Assembly (NCBI GenBank): GCA_002315535.1
Contig: DCHA01000021.1
Coordinates: 13,487 to 36,725, forward strand
Source of the DNA: Firmicutes bacterium UBA1764
GTDB lineage: Bacteria; Bacillota; Clostridia; Peptostreptococcales; Anaerovoracaceae
Length of the DNA: 23,239 bases
Direction of reading: 5' to 3'
Shown here: piece by piece, positions 7,598-14,948 of the stretch
Layout: every line of letters begins with the position of its first letter
How positions within the stretch are numbered: position 1 is the first letter of the stretch
Program-made: the position numbers and the translations under genes
Notes under the pieces: generated by a model
The model's input: the letters and a program-made list of their open reading frames with translations, nothing else
Databases searched by the model: none
Told to the model about the DNA's origin: nothing

Positions 7598-8899
7598 TTA
7601 CTTATTACCTTTGCATTTTTCGTTTACGTATTTTTCTGCTTCTTTTATTACATATTCATGCCACAGTGGCTTATCTCTTTCTTTTAGGTAATTAATTCTA
7701 TCAATGTCATCAGGTGTAACAGTGCTTTCGATTAAAGTTTTTCTCATATCCATGGCATTTTTAAGGCCCCCTTCTGCTGGTGGACAGCCTTCAACGAAAA
7801 TGCCTTGGCTCATATATTTTTTTAGGCAGTTGCCATGAAGTACAAGCTTTTCTGGAGGGTATTTGGCTGTAATTTCAGCCATCTCTTCTGGGGTCTTTCG
7901 ACCAACGACTATGGCAGTGTCTTGGTATTTGTCGTACATACCATTCGCTTTCATGGTTCCCATGTTTAATGCAAATAATGCTTGGCAACTTGAACATGCA
8001 TTCTTGTAATACACATCGTATTCTGGCCAGCTATCCATTCCGCAAAGGTATGGTATCCACATGTCTATTGCACAATCCTCAACGCTTTCACCAACGACTT
8101 CGATATTCTCATCTTTGTAATTCCCAAAGCCAGCCTCTTCTGCAACTTTGAAATAAGATACTATATTAGAATCAAATTTAGCTAAATCACAGCATACTTT
8201 ATCGACTGCAACAGGGTCCTTCGATCCCAGTACACATCCCATGTATTGAGGGTACGGTTCATGAGGGGAATATCCTCCACCCGCATAAATAGCATCAACA
8301 ATGTTAATATCAGCGCGAACTGCATACCAAACATCCATCATAGCCATTGTTAAATTCTGCTGATGCATATCAAGATGTACCTTGTCCTGAACAACACCTT
8401 TGATATTTTTTAAAGCGCACGAGAACATCATTGATGCATGTGCCTTTAGTATAGGAATATTAATGATATGTTCAGCTTCAATTAAAAAACGAGGCAGTTT
8501 TACATGTGATATATTTGATTTATATCCTCTTACAGGAATATTAATTAAATCTTTTTCCCGCTTAATATCAATCAATTCAACGTTTTCTTCTTCTGCAACC
8601 TGGGTAATCCCACAGGCCTTGAAACATTCTATGGTATCACATCCAATAGCAGCCGCCTCGGCAATAATGATTCTGCCAGGCTCAGCCTTTTTTACTTCAT
8701 GAATGACAGCTCTTACAACTTCTGGACTTGTTACTACAGCGCTATGTGGATCAGCTACATGGCCAGCATTTGGCTTTAATACAACGGTTGAGCCCTTTTC
8801 AATAAGACTGGTAACTCCACCCATCAAGTCAAAGACTTTTTTTACGCTTTCTTCAACGCTGTTTTCTTTTGCTATTGCTACTAGCGATTTGTTCGGCAT
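7598..8899 (-). CDS. DUF362 domain-containing protein with C-terminal cysteine set
   Basis: The 433-residue protein matches the DUF362 fold: VLKPNAG near residue 41, IIIAEAAAIG, HIINIPILKAHASMMFSCALKNIKGVV (about 144-170), and a DPVAVDKVCCDLA segment. DUF362 proteins have no settled biochemical role and are often fused or linked to ferredoxin-like domains. Here the C-terminal third has Cys302 and Cys305 (ACSSCQ), Cys358 and Cys372 (GCPP), a spacing that could hold an Fe-S cluster; this is inference. The ATG has a strong AGGAGG. It is divergent from the sigma-54 activator gene across 70 bases, and no -24/-12 motif was found in front of it. Its position beside the activator suggests it belongs to the same catabolic system. 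Confidence 0.8.
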   Translation of the reverse strand: MPNKSLVAIAKENSVEESVKKVFDLMGGVTSLIEKGSTVVLKPNAGHVADPHSAVVTSPEVVRAVIHEVKKAEPGRIIIAEAAAIGCDTIECFKACGITQVAEEENVELIDIKREKDLINIPVRGYKSNISHVKLPRFLIEAEHIINIPILKAHASMMFSCALKNIKGVVQDKVHLDMHQQNLTMAMMDVWYAVRADINIVDAIYAGGGYSPHEPYPQYMGCVLGSKDPVAVDKVCCDLAKFDSNIVSYFKVAEEAGFGNYKDENIEVVGESVEDCAIDMWIPYLCGMDSWPEYDVYYKNACSSCQALFALNMGTMKANGMYDKYQDTAIVVGRKTPEEMAEITAKYPPEKLVLHGNCLKKYMSQGIFVEGCPPAEGGLKNAMDMRKTLIESTVTPDDIDRINYLKERDKPLWHEYVIKEAEKYVNEKCKGNK

Positions 8900-8920
8900 A
8901 ATGTACCTCCTAAATATTTA

Positions 8921-8949
8921 TTGATTATTTATTATTGATTGTGTAATAT
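8921..8949 (+). promoter_or_regulatory. Sigma-A promoter of the sigma-54 activator gene
   Basis: TTGATT (8921-8926) and TAATAT (8944-8949) are separated by 17 bases, about 20 bases before the ATG at 8970. The sequence TTATTGATT occurs twice here, 15 bases apart, in the shared intergenic region with the DUF362 gene and could be a regulator site. Confidence 0.45.
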
Positions 8950-8969
8950 TTTGGTGTGGGAGAATCATT

Positions 8970-10316
8970 ATGGATGATATTAAAACACCAAATTATTATA
9001 TAGACTTAAACTCAGTCGGTAATGGCTTTAGAGTATCCTTATGTGTGTTAGACAAGCAAGGAATTATTATTTATATGAATAAATCTTTTGCGTATGACTG
9101 TGGTGTGGATCCAATTAAAGCATTAGGACACGATGAAACATTTTTTACCAGAGATCATATCTTTGAAGACATTTCTCTGTATCGTCGTTCAGTATTCAAA
9201 ACGATTAGGCGAATGGATGGATACGCTTTTATTTCTGGTATTCCGATTTTTGATAATTCAAATGAAATAGAGTACATTGGAATAACGATCGAAAATGAGG
9301 CGTCTTTTAATGAAGTTCGCAGAAGTTTTGAACAATATGTTGATCAACAAGAGCCTATTGTTAATGTGTGCGACGAAGATACGGTTTTAAGGCCTCTGAT
9401 TGGGAGACACCGTAGTATGGTTTCATTGCGTCAATTTATTAAGCAAATTGGTCCTAGTGATGCTAGTGTGTTGGTGACTGGTGAGTCAGGTACGGGCAAG
9501 GAGGTTGTGGCAGATTGCATTCAAGCAATGAGCCGCAGAGCAGGAAAGGCTTATATTAAAATAAACTGTGCCGCTATTCCTCCATCGCTTCTTGAATCAG
9601 AGCTATTCGGATATGAGAGTGGCAGTTTTACTGGTGCTTCAAAGCAGGGAAAGCAGGGGTTATTTGAGGCTGCCAATGGGGGGACAATCTTCCTTGACGA
9701 AATTGGAGATATTTCATCAGAGCTTCAGCCAAAGCTCCTACGTGTTTTGCAACATGGGGAGATTTATCGCATTGGTTCAACATTCCCGAGGAAAACTGAC
9801 GTTCGCGTTATTGCTGCCACGAATTGTGATTTAAATGCTAAAATCACTAGTGGAAGTTTCCGAGAAGATCTTTATTATAGAATTGCAGTTATCCCAATAA
9901 ACACGCCTCCTTTGAGAGATAGGAAAAGTGATATTGAAACATTAGCATTTTATTTCTTATCAATTTATTGTGAAAAATACAAGAAAAATGTATATCTTTC
10001 TGAAGAAAATATGCGTCTTTTATCAGACTATGATTGGCCTGGAAATGTTCGAGAACTGCAAAATATGATTGAATATTTTGTTGTTTGTTCGGAGAACTCA
10101 ACTGGTATGAATCCTGATGATTATCGTAAGGCGTTTCGAAAACCAATCATTTCTTCTAAAGACCGTACCCTTGAAGCCCAAGTTTCCAACTATGAGAAAT
10201 CTTTAATTGAAAAGACATTAAGTAACTATCATAGCTTGAGAAAATGCGCCGATTCACTTGGTATTGATGTATCAACACTTAGCAGAAAGATAAAAAAATA
10301 TAATATAAAGCTTTGA
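8970..10316 (+). CDS. Sigma-54-dependent activator (PAS - AAA+ - Fis-type HTH)
   Basis: The 448-residue protein is a bacterial enhancer-binding protein. An N-terminal PAS-like sensor (about 15-125) probably binds a small molecule or senses the pathway. The AAA+ core carries Walker A GESGTGKE (171-178), GSFTGA at 218-223 (the GAFTGA loop contacting sigma-54, with Ala to Ser), Walker B GTIFLDE (238-244), the arginine-finger region FREDLYYR and the WPGNVREL motif (356-363). A Fis-type helix-turn-helix occupies about 422-446. It lacks a response-regulator receiver domain, so it likely acts through direct ligand sensing. It activates ATP-dependent open-complex formation at -24/-12 promoters; two such promoters lie at 12077-12092 and 12251-12266. 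A terminator follows. Identification is firm; the ligand is unknown. Confidence 0.93.
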   Translation: MDDIKTPNYYIDLNSVGNGFRVSLCVLDKQGIIIYMNKSFAYDCGVDPIKALGHDETFFTRDHIFEDISLYRRSVFKTIRRMDGYAFISGIPIFDNSNEIEYIGITIENEASFNEVRRSFEQYVDQQEPIVNVCDEDTVLRPLIGRHRSMVSLRQFIKQIGPSDASVLVTGESGTGKEVVADCIQAMSRRAGKAYIKINCAAIPPSLLESELFGYESGSFTGASKQGKQGLFEAANGGTIFLDEIGDISSELQPKLLRVLQHGEIYRIGSTFPRKTDVRVIAATNCDLNAKITSGSFREDLYYRIAVIPINTPPLRDRKSDIETLAFYFLSIYCEKYKKNVYLSEENMRLLSDYDWPGNVRELQNMIEYFVVCSENSTGMNPDDYRKAFRKPIISSKDRTLEAQVSNYEKSLIEKTLSNYHSLRKCADSLGIDVSTLSRKIKKYNIKL

Positions 10317-10319
10317 TAT

Positions 10320-10343
10320 ACAGGCTGCCTAAATGGCAGCCTG
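10320..10343. terminator. Bidirectional terminator between activator and permease A
   Basis: A 9-bp GC-rich stem (10321-10329 with 10335-10343) has a TAAAT loop, followed by TTTT. It lies between the stops of the plus-strand activator and the minus-strand permease and can serve both. Confidence 0.85.
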
Positions 10344-10351
10344 TTTTCATA

Positions 10352-11674
10352 TTAGCCAAAGAATCCTATAAGTGATGCGATAATTGTAAGAACGTATACG
10401 ATAAGCGCAGTACATATTGATCCAATAAATATTGATGGGTAGGTTTCTTTAACTTTGCAATCAGCCAGATTGGATTCAACTGAAATAGAGGCATTTGTTG
10501 GGAGGCCTCCGGAGAATGCAACGCCCCATGTAACAAGCATTGCAAATATATACAGAGATACTCCTGCCGGAGCATATACACTTGCAAATACAGGACACAT
10601 TGCCGGTACGGTTCCAAGTCCACCAAAGAACATGAATATGAGGCAGAGAATTGCCAGCGCAAGGGTCATTGAGAATCCACAATCGTTGAGAAGGTTTACG
10701 CCCCATGAAAATGCCGGAGCCTGAGACATAATCATTACAGGCAATACCATGAGCATCAACTGGATAGGAATAAGCATGCATCCATCTCCCATGAAGCCAA
10801 GCACCGCGCTCAGTTTCGATTTATTATTTTCAGCTGGGATATACTTCCAGAAAGCGATAGCGGAAGCTACTACCCCCATAGCTACAGCAGCCCAAGAGTC
10901 AAACTTCAGGAAGTTATAGCATACGAAAATAACAGCAATAGGAATTAACACTAAAATGATATTTGGTTCTTTTTCCCCTTCTTTTAACTCAGGCAGAAGC
11001 ATATTCCCTTGTTCAAATGTATTTCCTTTTCTTTTGTCTCTAAGAATCCATAGTGTCATGAATACGAGGAATAATGCGATGAATATGAGCCAAAGTACAA
11101 TTCTTCCAAACATATATTCTGTGGAGCTGTATTCTCCTGGGAAGTTTAAATCGAGGAAAGTGTTAATCATTGTAGGTGCACCAGGCATAACAGTACCAAC
11201 AGAAGCTGCAAAGGCTGTTAATGCTGGGAGGTGTTTTCTTGATACATTGGCAGTTCTAAACATAACTCCGCACATTGAAAGCATTGTAACTATGATAGCT
11301 TCATTTACAAATCCTGCAAGTCCAAGTAAAACTCTGAACACAATAAAACCAACAATACATAAAACAAGTTTACCAGATTCAGTTTTTGCCTTTGATGATG
11401 GGATTAACAATACTTTTGCAAGACTGTTGATTGCACCTGTTTTTGCGTAAATCACACCAAGTGCACCCCCAAGTAAAACAAGATAGATTGTTGGCATCAA
11501 AGCGCCGCCCCAAGTGGTTAGGCCGTTAGTAAACGTTTCAAAAAACGGAAGCCCATTTGTCCAAATCATGATAGAAACACCACAAAGTACTGAGAGTATA
11601 GGGTGTAGTCCCATCAGAAGGAGGACTGAAATCAAAAGATTTCCTAGAATAAGACATACTAGTTGGAGTGTCAT
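10352..11674 (-). CDS. Permease A, GntP/ion-transporter-like
   Basis: The 440-residue integral membrane protein has about 11-12 predicted helices. Its overall look is that of GntP/CitMHS-type organic-acid permeases: a glycine-rich LGGALGVIYAKTGA re-entrant-like segment, VMPGAPTMIN, LIPIQLMLMVLPVMIM and a late LPTNASISVESN. It is of the same length as permease B (19707-21029) and clearly paralogous along its full length. The ribosome site is GAAAGGAG. It is the second gene of the left sigma-54 operon, 57 bases after a small membrane protein gene. It probably imports the substrate of the divergent enzyme operon, or exports a product. GntP-type carriers usually move hydroxy acids or other organic anions, which bears on the substrate. 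The exact family is inferred from motifs only. Confidence 0.7.
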   Translation of the reverse strand: MTLQLVCLILGNLLISVLLLMGLHPILSVLCGVSIMIWTNGLPFFETFTNGLTTWGGALMPTIYLVLLGGALGVIYAKTGAINSLAKVLLIPSSKAKTESGKLVLCIVGFIVFRVLLGLAGFVNEAIIVTMLSMCGVMFRTANVSRKHLPALTAFAASVGTVMPGAPTMINTFLDLNFPGEYSSTEYMFGRIVLWLIFIALFLVFMTLWILRDKRKGNTFEQGNMLLPELKEGEKEPNIILVLIPIAVIFVCYNFLKFDSWAAVAMGVVASAIAFWKYIPAENNKSKLSAVLGFMGDGCMLIPIQLMLMVLPVMIMSQAPAFSWGVNLLNDCGFSMTLALAILCLIFMFFGGLGTVPAMCPVFASVYAPAGVSLYIFAMLVTWGVAFSGGLPTNASISVESNLADCKVKETYPSIFIGSICTALIVYVLTIIASLIGFFG

Positions 11675-11731
11675 TAATAATCTCCTTTCAAAAAAATAAT
11701 AACGGGTGATTTGAGAAAATAGTATGAAAAA

Positions 11732-12046
11732 CTATATATTTAGTAATCGTTTTGTAATAACAATGGCAAGAAAAATAAATAGTCCCAAGCTTGCTATTGC
11801 AATTTGCAGATATCTTCGTGATGCCCTCTTCACATGTAACTGTGTTGATTCATAGAAAGCATTAATAGAAAATAATAGAGCAACAATAGCTAAGCCACAA
11901 AGAGACAGAGTTTCATTCCCCGTGTTCTTATAATAGATTATGCTTGCAACAAATATTAAGGTTGAGATAGCCATTACAATTTGATCCTTTTTGGACATTT
12001 CTCTTTTTTCAGGCTGAAGGAAATTCCATTTATTGTTATGTTCCAT
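11732..12046 (-). CDS. Small three-helix membrane protein
   Basis: The 104-residue protein is not recognised. It has a charged N-terminus and three predicted membrane helices (about 22-38, 46-64 and 80-97), with a basic loop HVKRASRR between the second and third. The start has AAAGGAG six bases upstream. It is the first gene downstream of the leftward -24/-12 promoter, so it is expected to be induced with permease A and the enzyme operon. Its place directly before a permease suggests an accessory or small transporter subunit, but nothing in the sequence proves this. No signal peptide. Confidence 0.65.
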   Translation of the reverse strand: MEHNNKWNFLQPEKREMSKKDQIVMAISTLIFVASIIYYKNTGNETLSLCGLAIVALLFSINAFYESTQLHVKRASRRYLQIAIASLGLFIFLAIVITKRLLNI

Positions 12047-12076
12047 ACTTTTTCTCCTTTACGAAATTTACTCATT

Positions 12077-12092
12077 GCAAGCTTTGTGCCAA
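12077..12092 (-). promoter_or_regulatory. Sigma-54 (-24/-12) promoter, leftward
   Basis: On the minus strand, TTGGCAC, five bases (AAAGC overlapping by one), then TTGC match the sigma-54 consensus TGGCAC-N5-TTGC exactly. The GG and GC are 10 bases apart as required. Transcription would start near 12066, about 20 bases before the ATG of the small membrane protein. Confidence 0.9.
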
Positions 12093-12152
12093 TTTTTAAA
12101 CCCATTCAAATTCTCTAAAAAATGCAAATAATAGTGTATTAGACGATAGAAA

Positions 12153-12198
12153 TGTTGCAGAATGCCAAAATAGTGTTGCATTATTGCAACACTATTTT
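12153..12198. promoter_or_regulatory. Likely upstream activator sites for the sigma-54 regulator
   Basis: A perfect inverted repeat with 14-bp arms (12167-12180 and 12185-12198) and a TTAT spacer has the core TGTTGCA-N4-TGCAACA. Another TGTTGCA half-site starts 21 bases upstream (12153-12159), two helical turns away, with a degraded second arm. The palindrome centre is about 95 bases upstream of the rightward start and about 115 bases upstream of the leftward start, the usual position for enhancer-binding protein sites. It could serve both promoters. It also looks like a terminator hairpin, but no gene ends here. Confidence 0.7.
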
Positions 12199-12250
12199 TT
12201 AATTTCTATCAAATACCTTAGATAAACCCTTATTTCATGGCTATTTTGAT

Positions 12251-12266
12251 TTGGCACATTATTTGC
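12251..12266 (+). promoter_or_regulatory. Sigma-54 (-24/-12) promoter, rightward
   Basis: TTGGCAC at 12251-12257 followed by TTGC at 12263-12266 matches TGGCAC-N5-TTGC exactly. The predicted start is near 12278, giving a leader of about 80 bases before the first M24 gene. No convincing structure was seen in the leader. Confidence 0.9.
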
Positions 12267-12359
12267 GTTGCATACAAATTGGATATACACCTTCGTTTGA
12301 GAGTCGTTGTGCTTTATATATCGAATGTTTAATTAACTATTTATTTTAGGAGGAGAAAA

Positions 12360-13604
12360 ATGCCTTATGGAAGTATAGCAAGCGATCGTTTGAGAAGTAT
12401 TGATTATGATCGCATGCGTAAATATCGTGTTAATCGTACTTTACAAATGATGGAACGCGATGGGATTGACGCAATCGTTTCTTGGGAGCCTTGGGATGTT
12501 AGATATATCGCAAGCAATTATATTCCAATGTCCGTTCGTTGGAAATCTGAGTGCTTTTGTGTTTTGCCTAGGGGTGGTGAACCACATCTGTTCACATACA
12601 CTACTTATAATGCTGATGCATTAAAAGAGGAAATGCCTTGGCTCGGAGGAAGAGTATGGGCTGCTCCGGTTGGAGGGAAGTCAATTACCCGAGTTGAACA
12701 AACTAATGAATTTATGGATTTAGTATGTTCTATTCTGTCTGAATATGGAATCTCATCAGGCCGAATTGGACTTGATGGCTGCCCGAGCTATTATGCATAT
12801 GAAGCCGCATTTAAAAATAAAGGATTCGAAGTGCTCGACTGCATTCAAACTATGTTTGATGCACGAATGATTAAAAATCAGGACGAGATAGCTTGTGTGC
12901 GTTATGCTTGTTATGCAGCAGATGCAGCGTTTGCTGCTATTCAGAAAAATATTCATCCTGGAATTAGAGAATGTGATATCCAAGGTTATGGGATGGAAGC
13001 TCTTTATAATCTATGCGGGGATGAAACAATGGATTTCGTTGTTGCTTCCGGACCAAGAACAAACCCACTGCATATCGATTTCACTGACAGAATAATCAGA
13101 CCTGGCGATTTCGTAGTCGTTGATATTAATGGAAACTCTTTCCAAGGATATAAGTCGTGTTATTATCGTACTTTCATATGTGGAGAGGCAACAAAAGAGG
13201 AAAAGGAAGTATATGAGGTGGCAAGAAAAATGATGTATGACGGACTTGCACAAATAAAAGCCGGTAATACAACAGATGACGTACTTGCCGCTTGGCCTCA
13301 TGATCCTCAGTTTTGGGGATACGACGATGTGAAGTGGCTTGGAGGATATGCGTTAGCTCATGGAATTGGGCTTTCACTTCATGAACTTCCCCAATTTGGT
13401 GTTGGTGGACCGCATGGAATGAAACCACCTACAGTAAAGTTTGAGGAGGGCATGTGTATTGCTATTGAAACATATTATGGAGATAAGGATCACGACAGAA
13501 ATGAATTTGGAGCCCGCCTTGAAGAGTGCTTCACTGTAACGAAGGAAGGGTATGAAAAATTTACTAAATATCCAATTGGGCAAATAATTGAATGTCCGCT
13601 TTAG
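12360..13604 (+). CDS. M24-fold protein A (DddP/creatinase-like, altered metal site)
   Basis: The 414-residue protein has the two-domain creatinase/prolidase (M24, 'pita-bread') architecture. The N-terminal domain contains DAIVSWEPWDVRYI. The catalytic domain contains GPRTNPLHIDFTDR (231-244), resembling the SGPRTNPW segment of DddP-type proteins. At the five canonical metal positions it has Asp255, Cys267 instead of the second Asp (GYKSCYYRTF), His334 (AHGIG), Glu370 and Glu388. One ligand is therefore replaced, so ordinary two-metal aminopeptidase activity is doubtful. Metal-free C-N hydrolysis as in creatinase, or lyase chemistry as in DddP, are alternatives. AGGAGG precedes the ATG. It is the first gene of the sigma-54-driven operon and is followed after 19 bases by a paralogue of almost equal length, suggesting a heteromer. 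Substrate unknown. Confidence 0.82.
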   Translation: MPYGSIASDRLRSIDYDRMRKYRVNRTLQMMERDGIDAIVSWEPWDVRYIASNYIPMSVRWKSECFCVLPRGGEPHLFTYTTYNADALKEEMPWLGGRVWAAPVGGKSITRVEQTNEFMDLVCSILSEYGISSGRIGLDGCPSYYAYEAAFKNKGFEVLDCIQTMFDARMIKNQDEIACVRYACYAADAAFAAIQKNIHPGIRECDIQGYGMEALYNLCGDETMDFVVASGPRTNPLHIDFTDRIIRPGDFVVVDINGNSFQGYKSCYYRTFICGEATKEEKEVYEVARKMMYDGLAQIKAGNTTDDVLAAWPHDPQFWGYDDVKWLGGYALAHGIGLSLHELPQFGVGGPHGMKPPTVKFEEGMCIAIETYYGDKDHDRNEFGARLEECFTVTKEGYEKFTKYPIGQIIECPL

Positions 13605-13623
13605 GTTAAGGGAGGAGCATGAA

Positions 13624-14877
13624 ATGGCGAAATATCAGAAAGCGTATTGTCAGATTGCAACTGATAGAAATATTGGCATTGATTATGATGCAATGCGTAA
13701 ATACAGGCTCTCAAAAATCAGAGCTTGGATGAAAGAAAAGAATATAGGACTATATGTAACATTTGATGCATGGAATATGAGGTATTTAAATGGCGGATAT
13801 CCTACAGTTCCATGTCGTTGGGCTGCATCTATGTTTAGCATTCTATGTCAGAATGATGAACCGATCCTTAGTGCAACAACTGTAATGAATCCTTTTAGGT
13901 TGAAAGATTATTATCCATGGATGCCCGCAGACCATGTAACAAAGGATATTGGAGGTGCGAAAGCAGCCCTTACCGAGCAGTCATGGTATGGATTCAGAGA
14001 TTATATGATTAATCTTATGAAAAAATTTGGCGTAATTGATTTGCCTATAGCTATTGATCATTGTGCTAATCCATATATTTGCAGAAAAGTAATGGAGGAT
14101 GCCGGAATCAAAGTTGTTGACCCCGCTGAAGATCTTGCATTTGTAAGATTGGAAAAATGTGAGCAGGAAATAGCATGCATGAAGATATCATGTGCTGTGG
14201 CAGAGGCTGCAATGTGGAGTTGTCAAAAGGCTTTGCGTCCAGCAATCAGAGAAAATGAACTGACTGCTATAGGCGTAAGAGAACAATACTGTCACGCAAC
14301 AGATGAGGTTGTTCCTCCAAATGTTATATCTGGATGGAGAACGAATCCTATGCATATGGATTTTACGGACAGGTTAATACTTGCGGGTGATCTTGTTAAT
14401 ATTCATATGGATGACGTTTGTTTTAATGGATACAAGAGTTCTCTTGGCCGTACATTTGTTATTGGGAAAGCTACAGACGAACAAAAGGAATCGTATGCAA
14501 TAGCTCTCAAATTGATGAGAGATGCAATTGATCAAATTAAACCAGGAAATACAACAAAGGATGTTACAAATGCTTGGCCACATGATCCGGGATTCTGGGG
14601 TTGCCCTGATAAGAATTCTGCGAGAAGGTGTTGCCACGGAAATGCAATAGGTATGATGTTTGAAGACGCTCCTTATTTCAGTGCAATGGATGGAGATGAG
14701 GTAACGTCTGTGACATTTACGCCTGGAATGACGTTCTCCCTCGAGACATGGTACGGCCCTAATGGAGCAGATTATGGTGCATCTATTAAGGAAACGGTTC
14801 TTGTTACGGAAGATGGATGTGAAATATTAACACATTATCCGGTTGACAAGATTATTGAAGTACCACTCGGACAATAA
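13624..14877 (+). CDS. M24-fold protein B (paralogue of A, metal ligands lost)
   Basis: The 417-residue protein is paralogous to M24 protein A across its length, for example in SGWRTNPMHMDFTDR (236-250) and in GYKSS...GRTF. Aligned with A, the metal positions read His261, Ser273, Asn340, Glu374 and Glu390, so only the two Glu remain. The HGIG histidine is also absent (GNAIG). A standard M24 metal centre cannot form; the protein may be a non-catalytic partner of A or use different chemistry. The ATG at 13624 is chosen because GGAGGAG (13611-13617) lies just before it and the alignment with A begins there. An upstream in-frame ATG at 13588 would overlap the end of A and has no ribosome site. 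A 71-base gap with an inverted repeat separates it from the thiolase gene. Confidence 0.82.
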   Translation: MAKYQKAYCQIATDRNIGIDYDAMRKYRLSKIRAWMKEKNIGLYVTFDAWNMRYLNGGYPTVPCRWAASMFSILCQNDEPILSATTVMNPFRLKDYYPWMPADHVTKDIGGAKAALTEQSWYGFRDYMINLMKKFGVIDLPIAIDHCANPYICRKVMEDAGIKVVDPAEDLAFVRLEKCEQEIACMKISCAVAEAAMWSCQKALRPAIRENELTAIGVREQYCHATDEVVPPNVISGWRTNPMHMDFTDRLILAGDLVNIHMDDVCFNGYKSSLGRTFVIGKATDEQKESYAIALKLMRDAIDQIKPGNTTKDVTNAWPHDPGFWGCPDKNSARRCCHGNAIGMMFEDAPYFSAMDGDEVTSVTFTPGMTFSLETWYGPNGADYGASIKETVLVTEDGCEILTHYPVDKIIEVPLGQ

Positions 14878-14892
14878 ATAATAGCAGATAGT

Positions 14893-14922
14893 GAAGGACG
14901 TATGGTATACCTGTACGTTCTT
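14893..14922. repeat. Inverted repeat between M24 B and thiolase genes
   Basis: GAAGGACGTA (14893-14902) pairs with TACGTTCTT (14914-14922) with one mismatch around a GGTATACC palindrome. It has no T run, so an mRNA processing or stability hairpin or a protein site is more likely than a terminator. Confidence 0.5.
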
Positions 14923-14948
14923 TACTACGTTAATAAATAGAGGTGAAA

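Noticed and set aside
12167..12198. Hairpin with T run as a terminator
   Set aside because: No gene ends nearby; it lies between two divergent sigma-54 promoters, where an activator-binding palindrome explains it better.
13588..13623. Upstream start for M24 protein B
   Set aside because: It overlaps the end of protein A, lacks a ribosome site and adds residues not matching A; ATG 13624 has GGAGGAG.
12360..14877. DMSP lyase (DddP) as the function of the M24 pair
   Set aside because: The resemblance is limited to the fold and an RTNP segment; key metal ligands differ in both proteins, so a DMSP-specific call is not justified.
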